NCBI GenBank assembly: GCA_927910985.1
Contig: CAKMOP010000068.1
Location: forward strand, 1-6,376
DNA from: an uncultured Porphyromonas sp.
GTDB lineage: Bacteria > Bacteroidota > Bacteroidia > Bacteroidales > Porphyromonadaceae
Length of the DNA stretch: 6,376 nucleotides
Direction: 5' to 3'
A program made the position numbers and the translations under genes. Below are positions 1 to 5,658 of this stretch, one piece after another; within the stretch, counting starts at the first letter, position 1; every line of letters begins with the position of its first letter. The notes under the pieces were generated by a model. That model did not search any database. It was given only the letters and a program-made list of their open reading frames with translations, and had not been told where the DNA came from.

Positions 1-554
1 ACTGAGAGCGTAATAGATGTGAGGAGAGAGGTGGGGTAGAAGCAGTGAGCGACTACCCTTCTGTCTTGAGTAGAGGGAGGTGCTTCACCTATGGGATATC
101 GTAGTCGTTGGGAGGCTCTTATCAGCGTCTCGTCGTAGATCATACGGCGGGAGGCTAAGTAGAGTAGAGGAAGGCAGATTATCGGCAGCGCTAAGGGGAA
201 GCGGATAGCGAAGGTCGCCCCATTGGCCGAAGTAAACTGATAGCTTGCCCACGCGATGTAGACCAGTTCGCCTACGATCACAAGGAGGGTGAGAATCGTT
301 AGGCGCATCTGCAGAAGTCTTCGCTTGAAGAGGAAGATAAGCCCGAGGGAAGCGCAGCCCGTCAGGAGACTAAGTACTCCAATAGCCCAGGTGCTGTGTA
401 GATTCGTCTGGTCGACGGCACTATATATGTGCCAGTTGTCGAGGACGCAGGCATTCCCTGCTGGAAGGGTGAAGACTGCGATGTCCTGCATCGAGAAGGC
501 GATCATAATGATCCCCACGAGGAGGAGCCACACCGTCTGTATGCGTTGCCACAT
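1..554 (-). CDS. DUF4293 family integral membrane protein (3' end outside window)
   Basis: This frame starts at ATG 554-552 and stays open to the window edge, giving 184 visible codons and no stop. The N-terminus MWQRIQTVWLLL is the typical opening of DUF4293 proteins, small Bacteroidota membrane proteins of unknown function. Four hydrophobic stretches fit membrane helices at about residues 5-22, 56-76, 86-103 and 118-135. The charged segment DETLIRASQRLR (141-152) resembles the conserved family end. At least 32 further residues follow, rich in Pro, Arg and Thr, so this copy may carry a C-terminal extension or the frame may be shifted near the end. It begins 21 bases after the omega-like gene and is probably cotranscribed with it and bamD, the usual neighbours in this phylum. 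No Shine-Dalgarno sequence is visible, which is normal for the phylum. The family call is fairly sure; the function is unknown. Confidence 0.8.
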   Translation of the reverse strand, partial: MWQRIQTVWLLLVGIIMIAFSMQDIAVFTLPAGNACVLDNWHIYSAVDQTNLHSTWAIGVLSLLTGCASLGLIFLFKRRLLQMRLTILTLLVIVGELVYIAWASYQFTSANGATFAIRFPLALPIICLPLLYLASRRMIYDETLIRASQRLRYPIGEAPPSTQDRRVVAHCFYPTSLLTSITLS

Positions 555-575
555 AGTGATTCGACTTGTCGGTGC

Positions 576-902
576 TTACTTCTTCGTGCGCCCTGCGATG
601 TTGTGGTAGAGTTCGCCGTCTTCGTACTCCTTAGCTGCGATGAGGGTAGGCTTGGGCATACGCTCATACTGGCGGGAGATTTCGATCTGCTCTTCGTTCT
701 CGACCATTTCCTGCTGGTCATCGGTGTAGACGGCAAACTCCTGGAGCTTAGCTTCGAGCTCTTGCTTTGTTTCCTGGGCGATTTGGTTTGCGCGCTTGGC
801 GATGATCATCACGGTCTCGTAGATATTCTCCGTGTCCTTGCTGAGGCTGACCATATCACGGCTAATCGTGTTGGTCGGTACATTCTTTTTGTACTTAGGC
901 AT
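576..902 (-). CDS. rpoZ: DNA-directed RNA polymerase omega-like subunit (RpoZ/Rpb6 family)
   Basis: This 108-residue protein matches the Bacteroidota form of the RNA polymerase omega subunit (Rpb6 fold), which binds beta-prime in the cytoplasm and helps assemble and stabilise core polymerase. The recognisable part is the N-terminal half, where NTISRDMVSLSKDTENIYET (11-30) leads into the helix VMIIAKRANQIAQETKQELE (31-50). That helix corresponds to the conserved omega segment with its A-x-R-A-x-Q pattern. The C-terminal half is acidic (DDQQEMVENEEQIE, 61-74) and ends in a basic tail. The length is typical for this phylum. The start at 902 is the only good one and lies 34 bases after the reconstructed bamD stop, with DUF4293 21 bases downstream. 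This order is common in Bacteroidales and supports the assignment. The sequence is intact, with no irregularity. Confidence 0.9.
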   Translation of the reverse strand: MPKYKKNVPTNTISRDMVSLSKDTENIYETVMIIAKRANQIAQETKQELEAKLQEFAVYTDDQQEMVENEEQIEISRQYERMPKPTLIAAKEYEDGELYHNIAGRTKK

Positions 903-936
903 ATTATTTATTCTCTATGATACTTCGTGGGGTGGA

Positions 937-1188
937 TTATTCGCTGACCTTCTTGCTGTTCATACGTTCGAAGATCTTCTGTGCCTGCTTGGTGTACGCC
1001 CCATTAGGGAAGTCATTGAGGTAGGCATAGTAGGTGTCGATGACGTCGCGCAGACGCTCTTGGAGCTTTTCGGGGACACTGAGGTCGGCCATTTCAGCCT
1101 TCGCGCGCAGTACCAGGTAGGTTAGATCCTCCTTATGCTTGGTGAAGGGGTAGTCCTTGAGTGCGTTCTGCGCCGTGATGTGCAGGAC
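937..1188 (-). CDS. bamD: bamD, C-terminal part, out of frame with the N-terminal part
   Basis: This open frame runs from just after a TGA at 1191-1189 to the TAA at 939-937. From about 1179 down it encodes 80 residues that continue BamD: ITAQNALKDYPFTKH, then LTYLVLRAKAEMA, a helical stretch ending in DVIDTYYAYLNDFP, and the tail QAQKIFERMNSKKVSE. These are the last TPR-like repeats of Bacteroidota BamD. The fragment has no start codon or ribosome binding site of its own and joins the upstream part if one base is added near 1180-1184. The repaired protein would be 268 residues, a normal BamD length. I infer that it is the 3' end of one gene, not a separate gene. The conserved coding sense of this part means the shift is either very recent or an error in the sequence. 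Confidence 0.85.
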   Translation of the reverse strand, partial: VLHITAQNALKDYPFTKHKEDLTYLVLRAKAEMADLSVPEKLQERLRDVIDTYYAYLNDFPNGAYTKQAQKIFERMNSKKVSE

Positions 1189-1742
1189 TCATAGTTGTTG
1201 CCGAGGTAGAGCCCGAGATTATAGTAGAGCTTGGCAGCTAAGAACTCCTTGTAGGCCAGCTTGTCTTGTAGCTCGAAGAGCATCAGTTCGACCTCTGAGC
1301 TGTGCTTCCCCTTAGGGTGGAAGTCAAGATAAGTCTGAAGCTCCTTAATAGCACCGATGGTAGCACTCTGATCCAAGCGGGGATCAGGAGAAGCCTTAAA
1401 GAGGCAGTAGCCAGCTTTGAAGCGGGCTTCTTCGACCATTGGACCCTTGGGGTAGCTTGTGTAATAGTTTTGGAAGTAGCGTGCTGCTTCGCTATCATCG
1501 CCTCGCTGCAGGTAAGAGTCAGCCAAGAGGTAGGTACTCTGAGGTCCCTCGTTCGTACCGACCAGCTGAGGGACGATATCTTCGAGTAGGCTCACGACGC
1601 GCCCGTACTTCTTTTCGTTATAGCTTTTCTTTGCGAAGGAATATCGCTCGCCGAGATCCGTAGACTTCTGTATGCGGTAGTATTCACCGCACGAAGAGAG
1701 GAGCAAGAGCCCTGCACAAGCTAAACCAAGTCTTTTTATCAT
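1122..1742 (-). CDS. bamD: Outer membrane assembly lipoprotein BamD, N-terminal part (frameshifted)
   Basis: BamD is a periplasm-facing lipoprotein of the BAM complex, which folds beta-barrel proteins into the outer membrane. I chose the start at ATG 1742-1740 because it puts a lipoprotein signal right at the N-terminus: MIKR, a hydrophobic core LACAGLLLL, then lipobox LSSC with the lipidated Cys at residue 18. A longer frame begins at 1799 but would bury this signal. Residues 35-180 form TPR-like repeats (SYNEKKYGRVVSLLEDI; STYLLADSYLQRGDDSEAARYFQNY; ARFKAGYCLF). The segment LYYNLGLYLGNNYES (172-186) is a family hallmark. After C187 the frame changes to an unrelated Ser/Arg/Thr-rich tail ending at 1122, while the true C-terminus lies in another frame (1179-937). 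A candidate promoter lies at 1797-1804, and rpoZ and DUF4293 follow. BamD is essential where it has been tested, so a sequence error is likelier than real loss. Confidence 0.88.
   Translation of the reverse strand: MIKRLGLACAGLLLLSSCGEYYRIQKSTDLGERYSFAKKSYNEKKYGRVVSLLEDIVPQLVGTNEGPQSTYLLADSYLQRGDDSEAARYFQNYYTSYPKGPMVEEARFKAGYCLFKASPDPRLDQSATIGAIKELQTYLDFHPKGKHSSEVELMLFELQDKLAYKEFLAAKLYYNLGLYLGNNYESCTSRRRTHSRTTPSPSIRRI
1180..1190 (-). other. Frameshift site in bamD
   Basis: Reading the minus strand, codons for N-N-Y-E-S-C (down to 1182) are in one frame and I-T-A-Q-N-A-L (from 1179) in the next. Two bases, AC, are left over between them, so one base is missing, for example a base completing an ACN threonine codon. 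The TGA at 1191-1189 and the change of sense bracket the event to this short stretch. There is no obvious slippery heptamer or long homopolymer here. Confidence 0.8.
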
Positions 1743-1796
1743 ACGCAATATCTCATCGTGGCTCAATCCTATTGTATGTATACTGAGCCTCCGAGG

Positions 1797-1804
1797 CAAA
1801 GATA
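1797..1804 (-). promoter_or_regulatory. Candidate Bacteroidota promoter -7 element upstream of bamD
   Basis: On the minus strand this reads TATCTTTG, an exact fit to the Bacteroidota -7 consensus TAnnTTTG. Transcription would start around 1790, leaving an untranslated leader of roughly 50 bases before the bamD ATG at 1742. It sits between the terminator of the preceding operon and bamD, where a promoter is expected. I see no convincing -33 TTG at the usual distance, so the call rests on the -7 match and the position. Confidence 0.5.
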
Positions 1805-1860
1805 CGACTTTCTAAGTGAATACTTTCTATGTTTTTGTCTGTATATCTATGGTTATCACC

Positions 1861-1905
1861 GAAAAGCCCCCGCTTGAGCCTGATGTCTTCGGCTCGAGTG
1901 GGGCT
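1861..1905 (-). terminator. Rho-independent terminator after ssb
   Basis: On the minus strand the arm AGCCCCACTCGAGCC (1905-1891) pairs with GGCTCAAGCGGGGGCT (1880-1865) around a 10-base loop. There is one bulged base and one G-T type mismatch, and a short T-run (1865-1862) follows. The stem is long and G/C-rich, and it lies about 35 bases after the ssb stop and before the bamD promoter. It therefore separates the two transcription units. Confidence 0.75.
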
Positions 1906-1938
1906 GGGGAAGGTATGGGGGAGCCTGCTGTCAGCGGA

Positions 1939-2373
1939 TTAGCTCAGCGGATCTTCTCCTTCGGTAGGCTTGTAGCGGTGCGCATCGAAGGTGGGCGAGG
2001 CAGAGGTAGGTGCAGGGGTAGACGTAGCTGCTGTTACTTGCTGATGGATGCGCACACGCAGAGCGATGATCTCGGTGCTGGTCGTGACTTGTCCTTCTCT
2101 GTCTGCCTCACGTGCGTACTCGATACGTCCTGCGATGGATAGGTGGGAGCCTTCGTGTAGATGTTCGACTGCCATACCCACCTGTCCACGGGCGATCACT
2201 CGATGGAAGAGCCGCTGTCGGTAGGGGCGACCACCTTCGCGCCCCGTGACTTCTTCCTCGGTCTTCAGGCGTAGCCGTACCTCGGGGAAGTCGGGGGCTA
2301 AGTAGTGTACGCTGGGCTCTTCGGTCAGTTCGCCCGTGAGGATGACCTGATTGGTGGGGGGGAGTGCGGACAT
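1939..2373 (-). CDS. Divergent single-stranded DNA-binding protein (SSB, OB fold)
   Basis: This 144-residue protein has an SSB-type OB fold. NQVILTGELTEEPSVHYL (8-25) matches the first strands, FHRVIARGQVGMAVEHLHEG (56-75) the central strand and helix, SHLSIAGRIEY (76-86) the next strand, and TTSTEIIALRVRIHQ (97-111) the last strand. A Thr/Ala/Pro/Ser-rich linker (112-130) and a short acidic end follow. SSB coats single-stranded DNA during replication and repair. Two things are odd. There is no tryptophan, and Phe56 stands where the family usually has the W of WHxIV. The C-terminus is GEDPLS instead of the classical DDxPF tip that recruits partner proteins. It may therefore be a secondary SSB paralogue rather than the main replication SSB. 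It starts 5 bases after the tsaB stop and is the last gene before the terminator at 1861-1905. No gene symbol is given because of the divergence. Confidence 0.8.
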   Translation of the reverse strand: MSALPPTNQVILTGELTEEPSVHYLAPDFPEVRLRLKTEEEVTGREGGRPYRQRLFHRVIARGQVGMAVEHLHEGSHLSIAGRIEYAREADREGQVTTSTEIIALRVRIHQQVTAATSTPAPTSASPTFDAHRYKPTEGEDPLS

Positions 2374-2378
2374 TGGTC

Positions 2379-3074
2379 TTAGCGATTGAGCACCTTGTTC
2401 TTGGCGATGACGGCTACGTAGTCCTTGAGGTAGTTGGGAGTCCAGTAGGCCGTATCGGCAAAGTCCCCACGCTCAAAGGCTGAGGTGGCGAGAGCAATCA
2501 TCGCTTCTGCGGTAGGTGCAAAGCCTTCATCCCACACTTCGTAGCTGTGCTGTGGCCAGAGACCACGGGTCTTCGTTGCGCCATTACCCACCAGGATGGG
2601 GTCGGAAGCTGTGCCGAAGAGTGGCTCTTCGGGCTGGAGGATGGCAGCGAAGTCCTCCTGCAGGCGTAGTCCCGAGTGGTCGAACTTCGCTGCGTAGACT
2701 TCCATCCTGCGTGCATCTAAGAGGGGGAAGATTGTAGCAGTACGCCCTACTGGGAGTGCTCGCTTGGCTTGGTGCGCTAAGAGCTCTAAGGTGTCGATTG
2801 CTATCAGAGGAATGCTGTAGCCGAGGCAAAGTCCTTTGGCCAGCGAGGCTCCGATGCGTAGCCCTGTGTAGCTCCCAGGCCCAGCACTCACGGCGACGGC
2901 TGAGAGAGATTTGCTCTGCTGTCTGAGTTCTGCGAGGAGCTCATCGACCATGGGAGCAAGGGCGGCAGCGTGTCCGCCTTCGGGAGATTCGACCTCGCGG
3001 GAGGCTAAGAGTTCGGCTCCAAGGCCGAGGGCGACACTGCACTTCGTGGTGGAGGTCTCTATGCAAAGAATCAT
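2379..3074 (-). CDS. tsaB: tRNA threonylcarbamoyladenosine biosynthesis protein TsaB
   Basis: TsaB (YeaZ) is the non-catalytic scaffold partner of TsaD. With TsaE, they place the threonylcarbamoyl group, made by TsaC, on A37 of tRNAs that read ANN codons (t6A) in the cytoplasm. The 231-residue length equals that of typical bacterial TsaB. The ASKHA/actin-like fold is seen in the opening ILCIETSTTKCSVAL (2-16) and the hallmark SAGPGSYTGLRIGASLAKGL (63-82). IPLIAIDTLELLA (88-100), LLDARRMEVYAA and the C-terminal PNYLKDYVAV also fit the family. The TsaD-like metal-binding histidine motif is absent, as expected for TsaB. The start is ATG 3074-3072, giving the core strand at residue 2. It lies 28 bases after the exonuclease gene and 5 before ssb, so it is internal to the operon. 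The gene is intact and the assignment secure. Confidence 0.95.
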   Translation of the reverse strand: MILCIETSTTKCSVALGLGAELLASREVESPEGGHAAALAPMVDELLAELRQQSKSLSAVAVSAGPGSYTGLRIGASLAKGLCLGYSIPLIAIDTLELLAHQAKRALPVGRTATIFPLLDARRMEVYAAKFDHSGLRLQEDFAAILQPEEPLFGTASDPILVGNGATKTRGLWPQHSYEVWDEGFAPTAEAMIALATSAFERGDFADTAYWTPNYLKDYVAVIAKNKVLNR

Positions 3075-3102
3075 AGGTAATCGGGTGGATTAGTCCAGTT
3101 AG

Positions 3103-3855
3103 TTAGTCGAGCAGGAGCTCTACGGGGCAGTGGTCGGAGCCGTAAATCTCGGTGTGGATGGAGGCACCCTGCAAGCGAGGCGCCAGACGCTCCGAGGCAA
3201 CAAAGTAGTCAATGCGCCAGCCTGAGTTGCGCTCACGAGCTTTGAAGCGGTACGACCACCATGAGTAGATATCTGCTTGGTCGGGGTGGAAGTGGCGGAA
3301 GGTATCGATGAAGCCGGCGTCGAGGAGCTCTTGGAGCTTGCCGCGCTCTTCGTCCGTGAAGCCAGCGTTGCGGCGGTTGGACTTGGGGTTCTTCAGGTCG
3401 ATCTCCTTGTGTGCTACGTTGAGGTCGCCGCAGATGATGACGGGTTTCTTCGCATCGAGCCCCTTGAGGTAGGCACGGAAAGCGTCTTCCCACGTCATGC
3501 GGTAGTCGAGACGGCGGAGGTCATCCTGCGAGTTTGGGGTGTAGACGGTGACGAGGTAGAAGTCAGGATATTCGAGGGTGATGACACGCCCCTCCTGATC
3601 GTGCTCCTCGATGTCAATGCCGTAGTGGACGCTGAGAGGCTCGTGGCGCGTGTAGATAGCCGTGCCGGAATAGCCCTTCTTGACGGCATAGTTCCAGTAG
3701 CTTCTGTAGCTGGGGAGGTCAGCATCGAGCTGTCCTGCCTGCATCTTCGTCTCTTGGAGGCAGACGAAGTCAGCATCTAATTCTTTGATGATATCGGGGA
3801 AACCCTTGGTGAAGACGGCACGTAGGCCGTTGACATTCCAGGAGATGAACTTCAT
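3103..3855 (-). CDS. xth: Exodeoxyribonuclease III / AP endonuclease (ExoIII-APE1 family)
   Basis: This 250-residue Mg-dependent phosphodiesterase cuts DNA 5' of abasic sites and degrades 3' ends of duplex DNA in base excision repair. All catalytic motifs are present in order: N7 in SWNVNGLRA, metal-ligand E35 in CLQETKMQ, Y105 in TVYTPNSQ, D144 and N146 in [13 protein letters not shown]216 in WRIDYF, and the D241-H242 pair in [25 protein letters not shown] (156-171) is the usual substrate-contacting loop. Length and motif spacing match the ExoA/APE1 branch. The start at ATG 3855-3853 gives the standard opening [10 protein letters not shown]. It lies 20 bases after queC and 28 before tsaB, inside the operon. 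No frameshift or missing residue was seen. The enzyme family is certain; the choice of xth or exoA as symbol is a naming matter. Confidence 0.96.
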   Translation of the reverse strand: MKFISWNVNGLRAVFTKGFPDIIKELDADFVCLQETKMQAGQLDADLPSYRSYWNYAVKKGYSGTAIYTRHEPLSVHYGIDIEEHDQEGRVITLEYPDFYLVTVYTPNSQDDLRRLDYRMTWEDAFRAYLKGLDAKKPVIICGDLNVAHKEIDLKNPKSNRRNAGFTDEERGKLQELLDAGFIDTFRHFHPDQADIYSWWSYRFKARERNSGWRIDYFVASERLAPRLQGASIHTEIYGSDHCPVELLLD

Positions 3856-3875
3856 TGATATGGTGCTCTTTGTAT

Positions 3876-4535
3876 TTAGTCTTTGTATTGGGTGGGGTCG
3901 TCGATGCCTGCTTCGCGCATGGCCTCACGTCGCTCGACGCAGGTAGCGCAGCAGCCACATTGGATGCTACCGCCTTCGTAGCAACTCCACGTCTCGGCGT
4001 AGTTGATGCCGAGCTCCTTGCCATGCCGAGCGATGTCGCCCTTGCTGATGTCGGTATAGGTTGCTGTGACTTCAACCCCGTTGCCTGTCCCTGCGGCGAT
4101 AGCCTCGTGCATCGGGCGGATGAAGGAGGCACGGCAGTCGGGATAGATAGCGTGGTCGCCGAAGTGATTGGCGATGTAGACAAGCTTCAGTCCTCGGCTC
4201 TCAGCCAGTCCAGCTGCGATGGAGAGCATGATACCATTGCGGAAGGGGACGACCGTAGCTGCCATATTCTCCTCGTCATAGCTTCCCTTGGGGATGTCGC
4301 CACCGCCTTGGAGTAGGGCACTGCGGAAGTACTTCCCCATAAAGCCTAAGGGGATGGTGAGGTGCTCGATGCCCAGACGCTCGCAGTGCAAGCGTGCGAA
4401 GGGGATTTCTTGGGCGTTGTGCTTCGATCCGTAGTCAAAGGATACAGCCAGTGAGATACTGCTCTGGTACTCGTAGAGGAGGGTAACACTATCCATCCCT
4501 CCTGAGAGGACGATGAGTCCGTCACGGTGTGTCAT
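3876..4535 (-). CDS. queC: 7-cyano-7-deazaguanine (preQ0) synthase QueC
   Basis: QueC is a cytoplasmic ATP-dependent enzyme that converts 7-carboxy-7-deazaguanine plus ammonia to preQ0, on the path to queuosine in tRNA. The 219-residue protein shows the PP-loop SGGMDS (11-16), which binds ATP pyrophosphate. It also has the family signatures [13 protein letters not shown] (32-44), [18 protein letters not shown] (95-112), PDCRASFI (132-139) and ETWSCYEGG (181-189). Cys185, Cys193, Cys196 and Cys199 fit the structural zinc site C-x7-C-x2-C-x2-C; Cys195 is an extra cysteine beside it. The start at ATG 4535-4533 places the PP-loop at the usual distance. It begins 9 bases after the transporter stop and ends 20 before the exonuclease gene. 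No queD, queE or queF lies in this window, so the rest of the pathway must be elsewhere. The gene is intact and the call is secure. Confidence 0.96.
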   Translation of the reverse strand: MTHRDGLIVLSGGMDSVTLLYEYQSSISLAVSFDYGSKHNAQEIPFARLHCERLGIEHLTIPLGFMGKYFRSALLQGGGDIPKGSYDEENMAATVVPFRNGIMLSIAAGLAESRGLKLVYIANHFGDHAIYPDCRASFIRPMHEAIAAGTGNGVEVTATYTDISKGDIARHGKELGINYAETWSCYEGGSIQCGCCATCVERREAMREAGIDDPTQYKD

Positions 4536-4544
4536 AGGTCGGAA

Positions 4545-5009
4545 TTAGAGGAAGAAGCTCAGGATAATCTGGGCAGATATGATACGTACAAACATCCCCA
4601 CAGGGTAGACGATCGCATAGGCTACGGAGCTGGAGCGTGATTCGTTGATGGACATAGCGTAGTCCAGAGCCATCGAATTGGCCATCACGCCGCAGAGCAT
4701 CCCTACGGTCTCGGCGTGGGTCTTCTTGTAGCCAAAGAGGGAGATCAGCCCCACAGCCATCGTCGGGAGGTAGGTGATGAGGAAGCCCAAGCCAATCCAC
4801 AGTAAGCCGTCTCCGTGGACGATCATTTCGAAGAAATGTGCTCCACTGGCCAGACCCAGTCCCGCGAGGTAGAGGATGATGCCGAGTTGCTTGATGAGCT
4901 GCGTGGCGCTATTACTCATATAGGTGGCGATGCGGAAGCGTGCTCCAAAGGCTCCCATCAGAATCCCCATGATGATCGGTCCGCCAGCCAGTCCGAGCTT
5001 GATCGGCAT
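4545..5009 (-). CDS. YidE/AspT-type transporter, part 3 of 3: second membrane half
   Basis: This is the C-terminal 154 codons of the transporter whose other parts lie at 6232-5621 and 5658-4912; the ATG at 5009 is internal and not a real start. The segment MPIKLGLAGGPIIMGILMGAFG (1-22) is the typical re-entry of the second YidE/YbjL duplication repeat. Hydrophobic helices follow at about 40-58, 69-94, 100-116 and 128-154. GVMANSMALDYA (107-118) aligns with the GAVTNTPMLAAVQ signature of the first half, although the T-N-T-P core is changed to A-N-S-M here. The sequence just upstream in this frame, IPGLS, completes the helix that begins in part 2. The stop at 4547-4545 lies 9 bases before queC. 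Substrate cannot be inferred; family members include aspartate:alanine exchangers and many uncharacterised proteins. Confidence 0.85.
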   Translation of the reverse strand: MPIKLGLAGGPIIMGILMGAFGARFRIATYMSNSATQLIKQLGIILYLAGLGLASGAHFFEMIVHGDGLLWIGLGFLITYLPTMAVGLISLFGYKKTHAETVGMLCGVMANSMALDYAMSINESRSSSVAYAIVYPVGMFVRIISAQIILSFFL

Positions 5010-5658
5010 GCTGAGTCCGGGGGATAGCTAAGGGGATGGAGCCAATGATACAGCCTACCGCCAGACCGAAGAAGAAGCTGAAGAGCTTAGGCTTGTCGAG
5101 TACATTGATTGAGTCCCCGAGGAACTTCGAGGCACGCTCGATCTCCTGTGCTTCGCCCACGACCGAGAGGCGGTCTCCGAGCTGCAGGTGCAGGTCGGGG
5201 GTAGCGAGGATCTCAATACCTGCGCGGTCGATGCGCGTGATGTTGATGCCGTACTGATTACGCAGGCGCAGAGCACCGAGCTTAGCCCCGTTGACCTTGG
5301 AGTTGGTGATGATGATGCGCTTGCTGATGAGCTGTGAGTCGATAGCGTCCCAGTCGATGTCGGGGCGGTTCCAGTCACGACTCTCTGCACGGCGACCGAA
5401 GAAGCGCTCCATCTCATCGACATCCTCGGGATGTACCAAGACGAGGAGGTGGTCTCCCTCGTGGAGAACGGTCTGTGACGAAGGAATGATCAGTCCTTCA
5501 CCGCGCCAGATACGTGAGATGATGAAGTGCTTTTCCTCCAAACGAACGGCCTCGAGGATGGTCTTACCGAAGAGTCCAGGGTTGGTCAGTTCGAGTTCGG
5601 TGATGTAGGTGTTACGAGATTTATCTTCTTCGTTGCGCTTGTGCCATCTTGGGATCAA
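4912..5658 (-). CDS. YidE/AspT-type transporter, part 2 of 3: tandem RCK_C (TrkA_C) domains
   Basis: This is the central part of the same transporter, in a second frame. It has no true start: the first codon at 5658 is TTG within the continuing coding sequence. It carries two cytosolic RCK_C/TrkA_C domains, which act as regulatory ligand-binding modules in transporters. The first spans about residues 21-88 (ELELTNPGLFGKTILEAVRL ... LHEGDHLLVLVHPEDVDEMERFF). The second spans 111-181 (ISKRIIITNSKVNGAKLGAL ... LQLGDRLSVVGEAQEIERASKFLG). Then LFSFFFGLAVGCIIGSIPLAIP (192-213) begins the second membrane half. From about residue 214 (5019 downward) the frame turns into unrelated Arg/His/Thr-rich sequence, while the real continuation is in part 3. 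The tandem RCK_C between two membrane halves is the diagnostic architecture of this family. It could be misread as a separate potassium-channel regulator, but no Rossmann RCK_N domain is present. Confidence 0.85.
   Translation of the reverse strand: MIPRWHKRNEEDKSRNTYITELELTNPGLFGKTILEAVRLEEKHFIISRIWRGEGLIIPSSQTVLHEGDHLLVLVHPEDVDEMERFFGRRAESRDWNRPDIDWDAIDSQLISKRIIITNSKVNGAKLGALRLRNQYGINITRIDRAGIEILATPDLHLQLGDRLSVVGEAQEIERASKFLGDSINVLDKPKLFSFFFGLAVGCIIGSIPLAIPRTQHADQARTGWRTDHHGDSDGSLWSTLPHRHLYE
5019..5023 (-). other. Frameshift site 2 in the transporter (five-base homopolymer)
   Basis: A run of five C on the minus strand (ATCCCCCGGACTC) sits exactly where I-P-L-A-I-P in part 2 must join G-L-S-M-P-I-K in part 3. 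Removing one C gives ATC CCC GGA CTC and a continuous, family-like reading. A one-base gain in a homopolymer is a common sequencing error and also a common natural mutation. Confidence 0.8.

Noticed and set aside
429..920. A 163-codon plus-strand open frame
   Set aside because: It is antisense to the omega-like subunit and the start of DUF4293, both family-like. No independent support.
1180..1190. Programmed ribosomal frameshifting in bamD
   Set aside because: No slippery heptamer, internal Shine-Dalgarno or clear downstream pseudoknot is seen, and bamD is not known for recoding.
1743..1799. Upstream extension of bamD to an ATG at 1799
   Set aside because: It would add 19 residues before the lipoprotein signal and overlap the candidate promoter. 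The start at 1742 puts the signal peptide at the N-terminus.
3277..3780. A 167-codon plus-strand open frame
   Set aside because: It lies wholly antisense to the exonuclease III gene, whose catalytic motifs are all present. Its Val/Glu/Asp-rich content is what antisense reading of that gene produces.
3868..3889. Nine-base direct repeat (CTTTGTATT twice) between queC and the exonuclease gene
   Set aside because: Only two short A/T-rich copies, one inside the queC end; probably chance. No promoter consensus fits.
3855..4316. A 153-codon plus-strand open frame
   Set aside because: It is antisense to queC, which has an intact PP-loop and zinc site. No recognisable domain or ribosome binding site is seen.
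4912..5658. Stand-alone RCK/TrkA-type potassium uptake regulator
   Set aside because: No Rossmann RCK_N domain and no real start codon are present. Flanking frames supply the two membrane halves of a YidE/AspT transporter.
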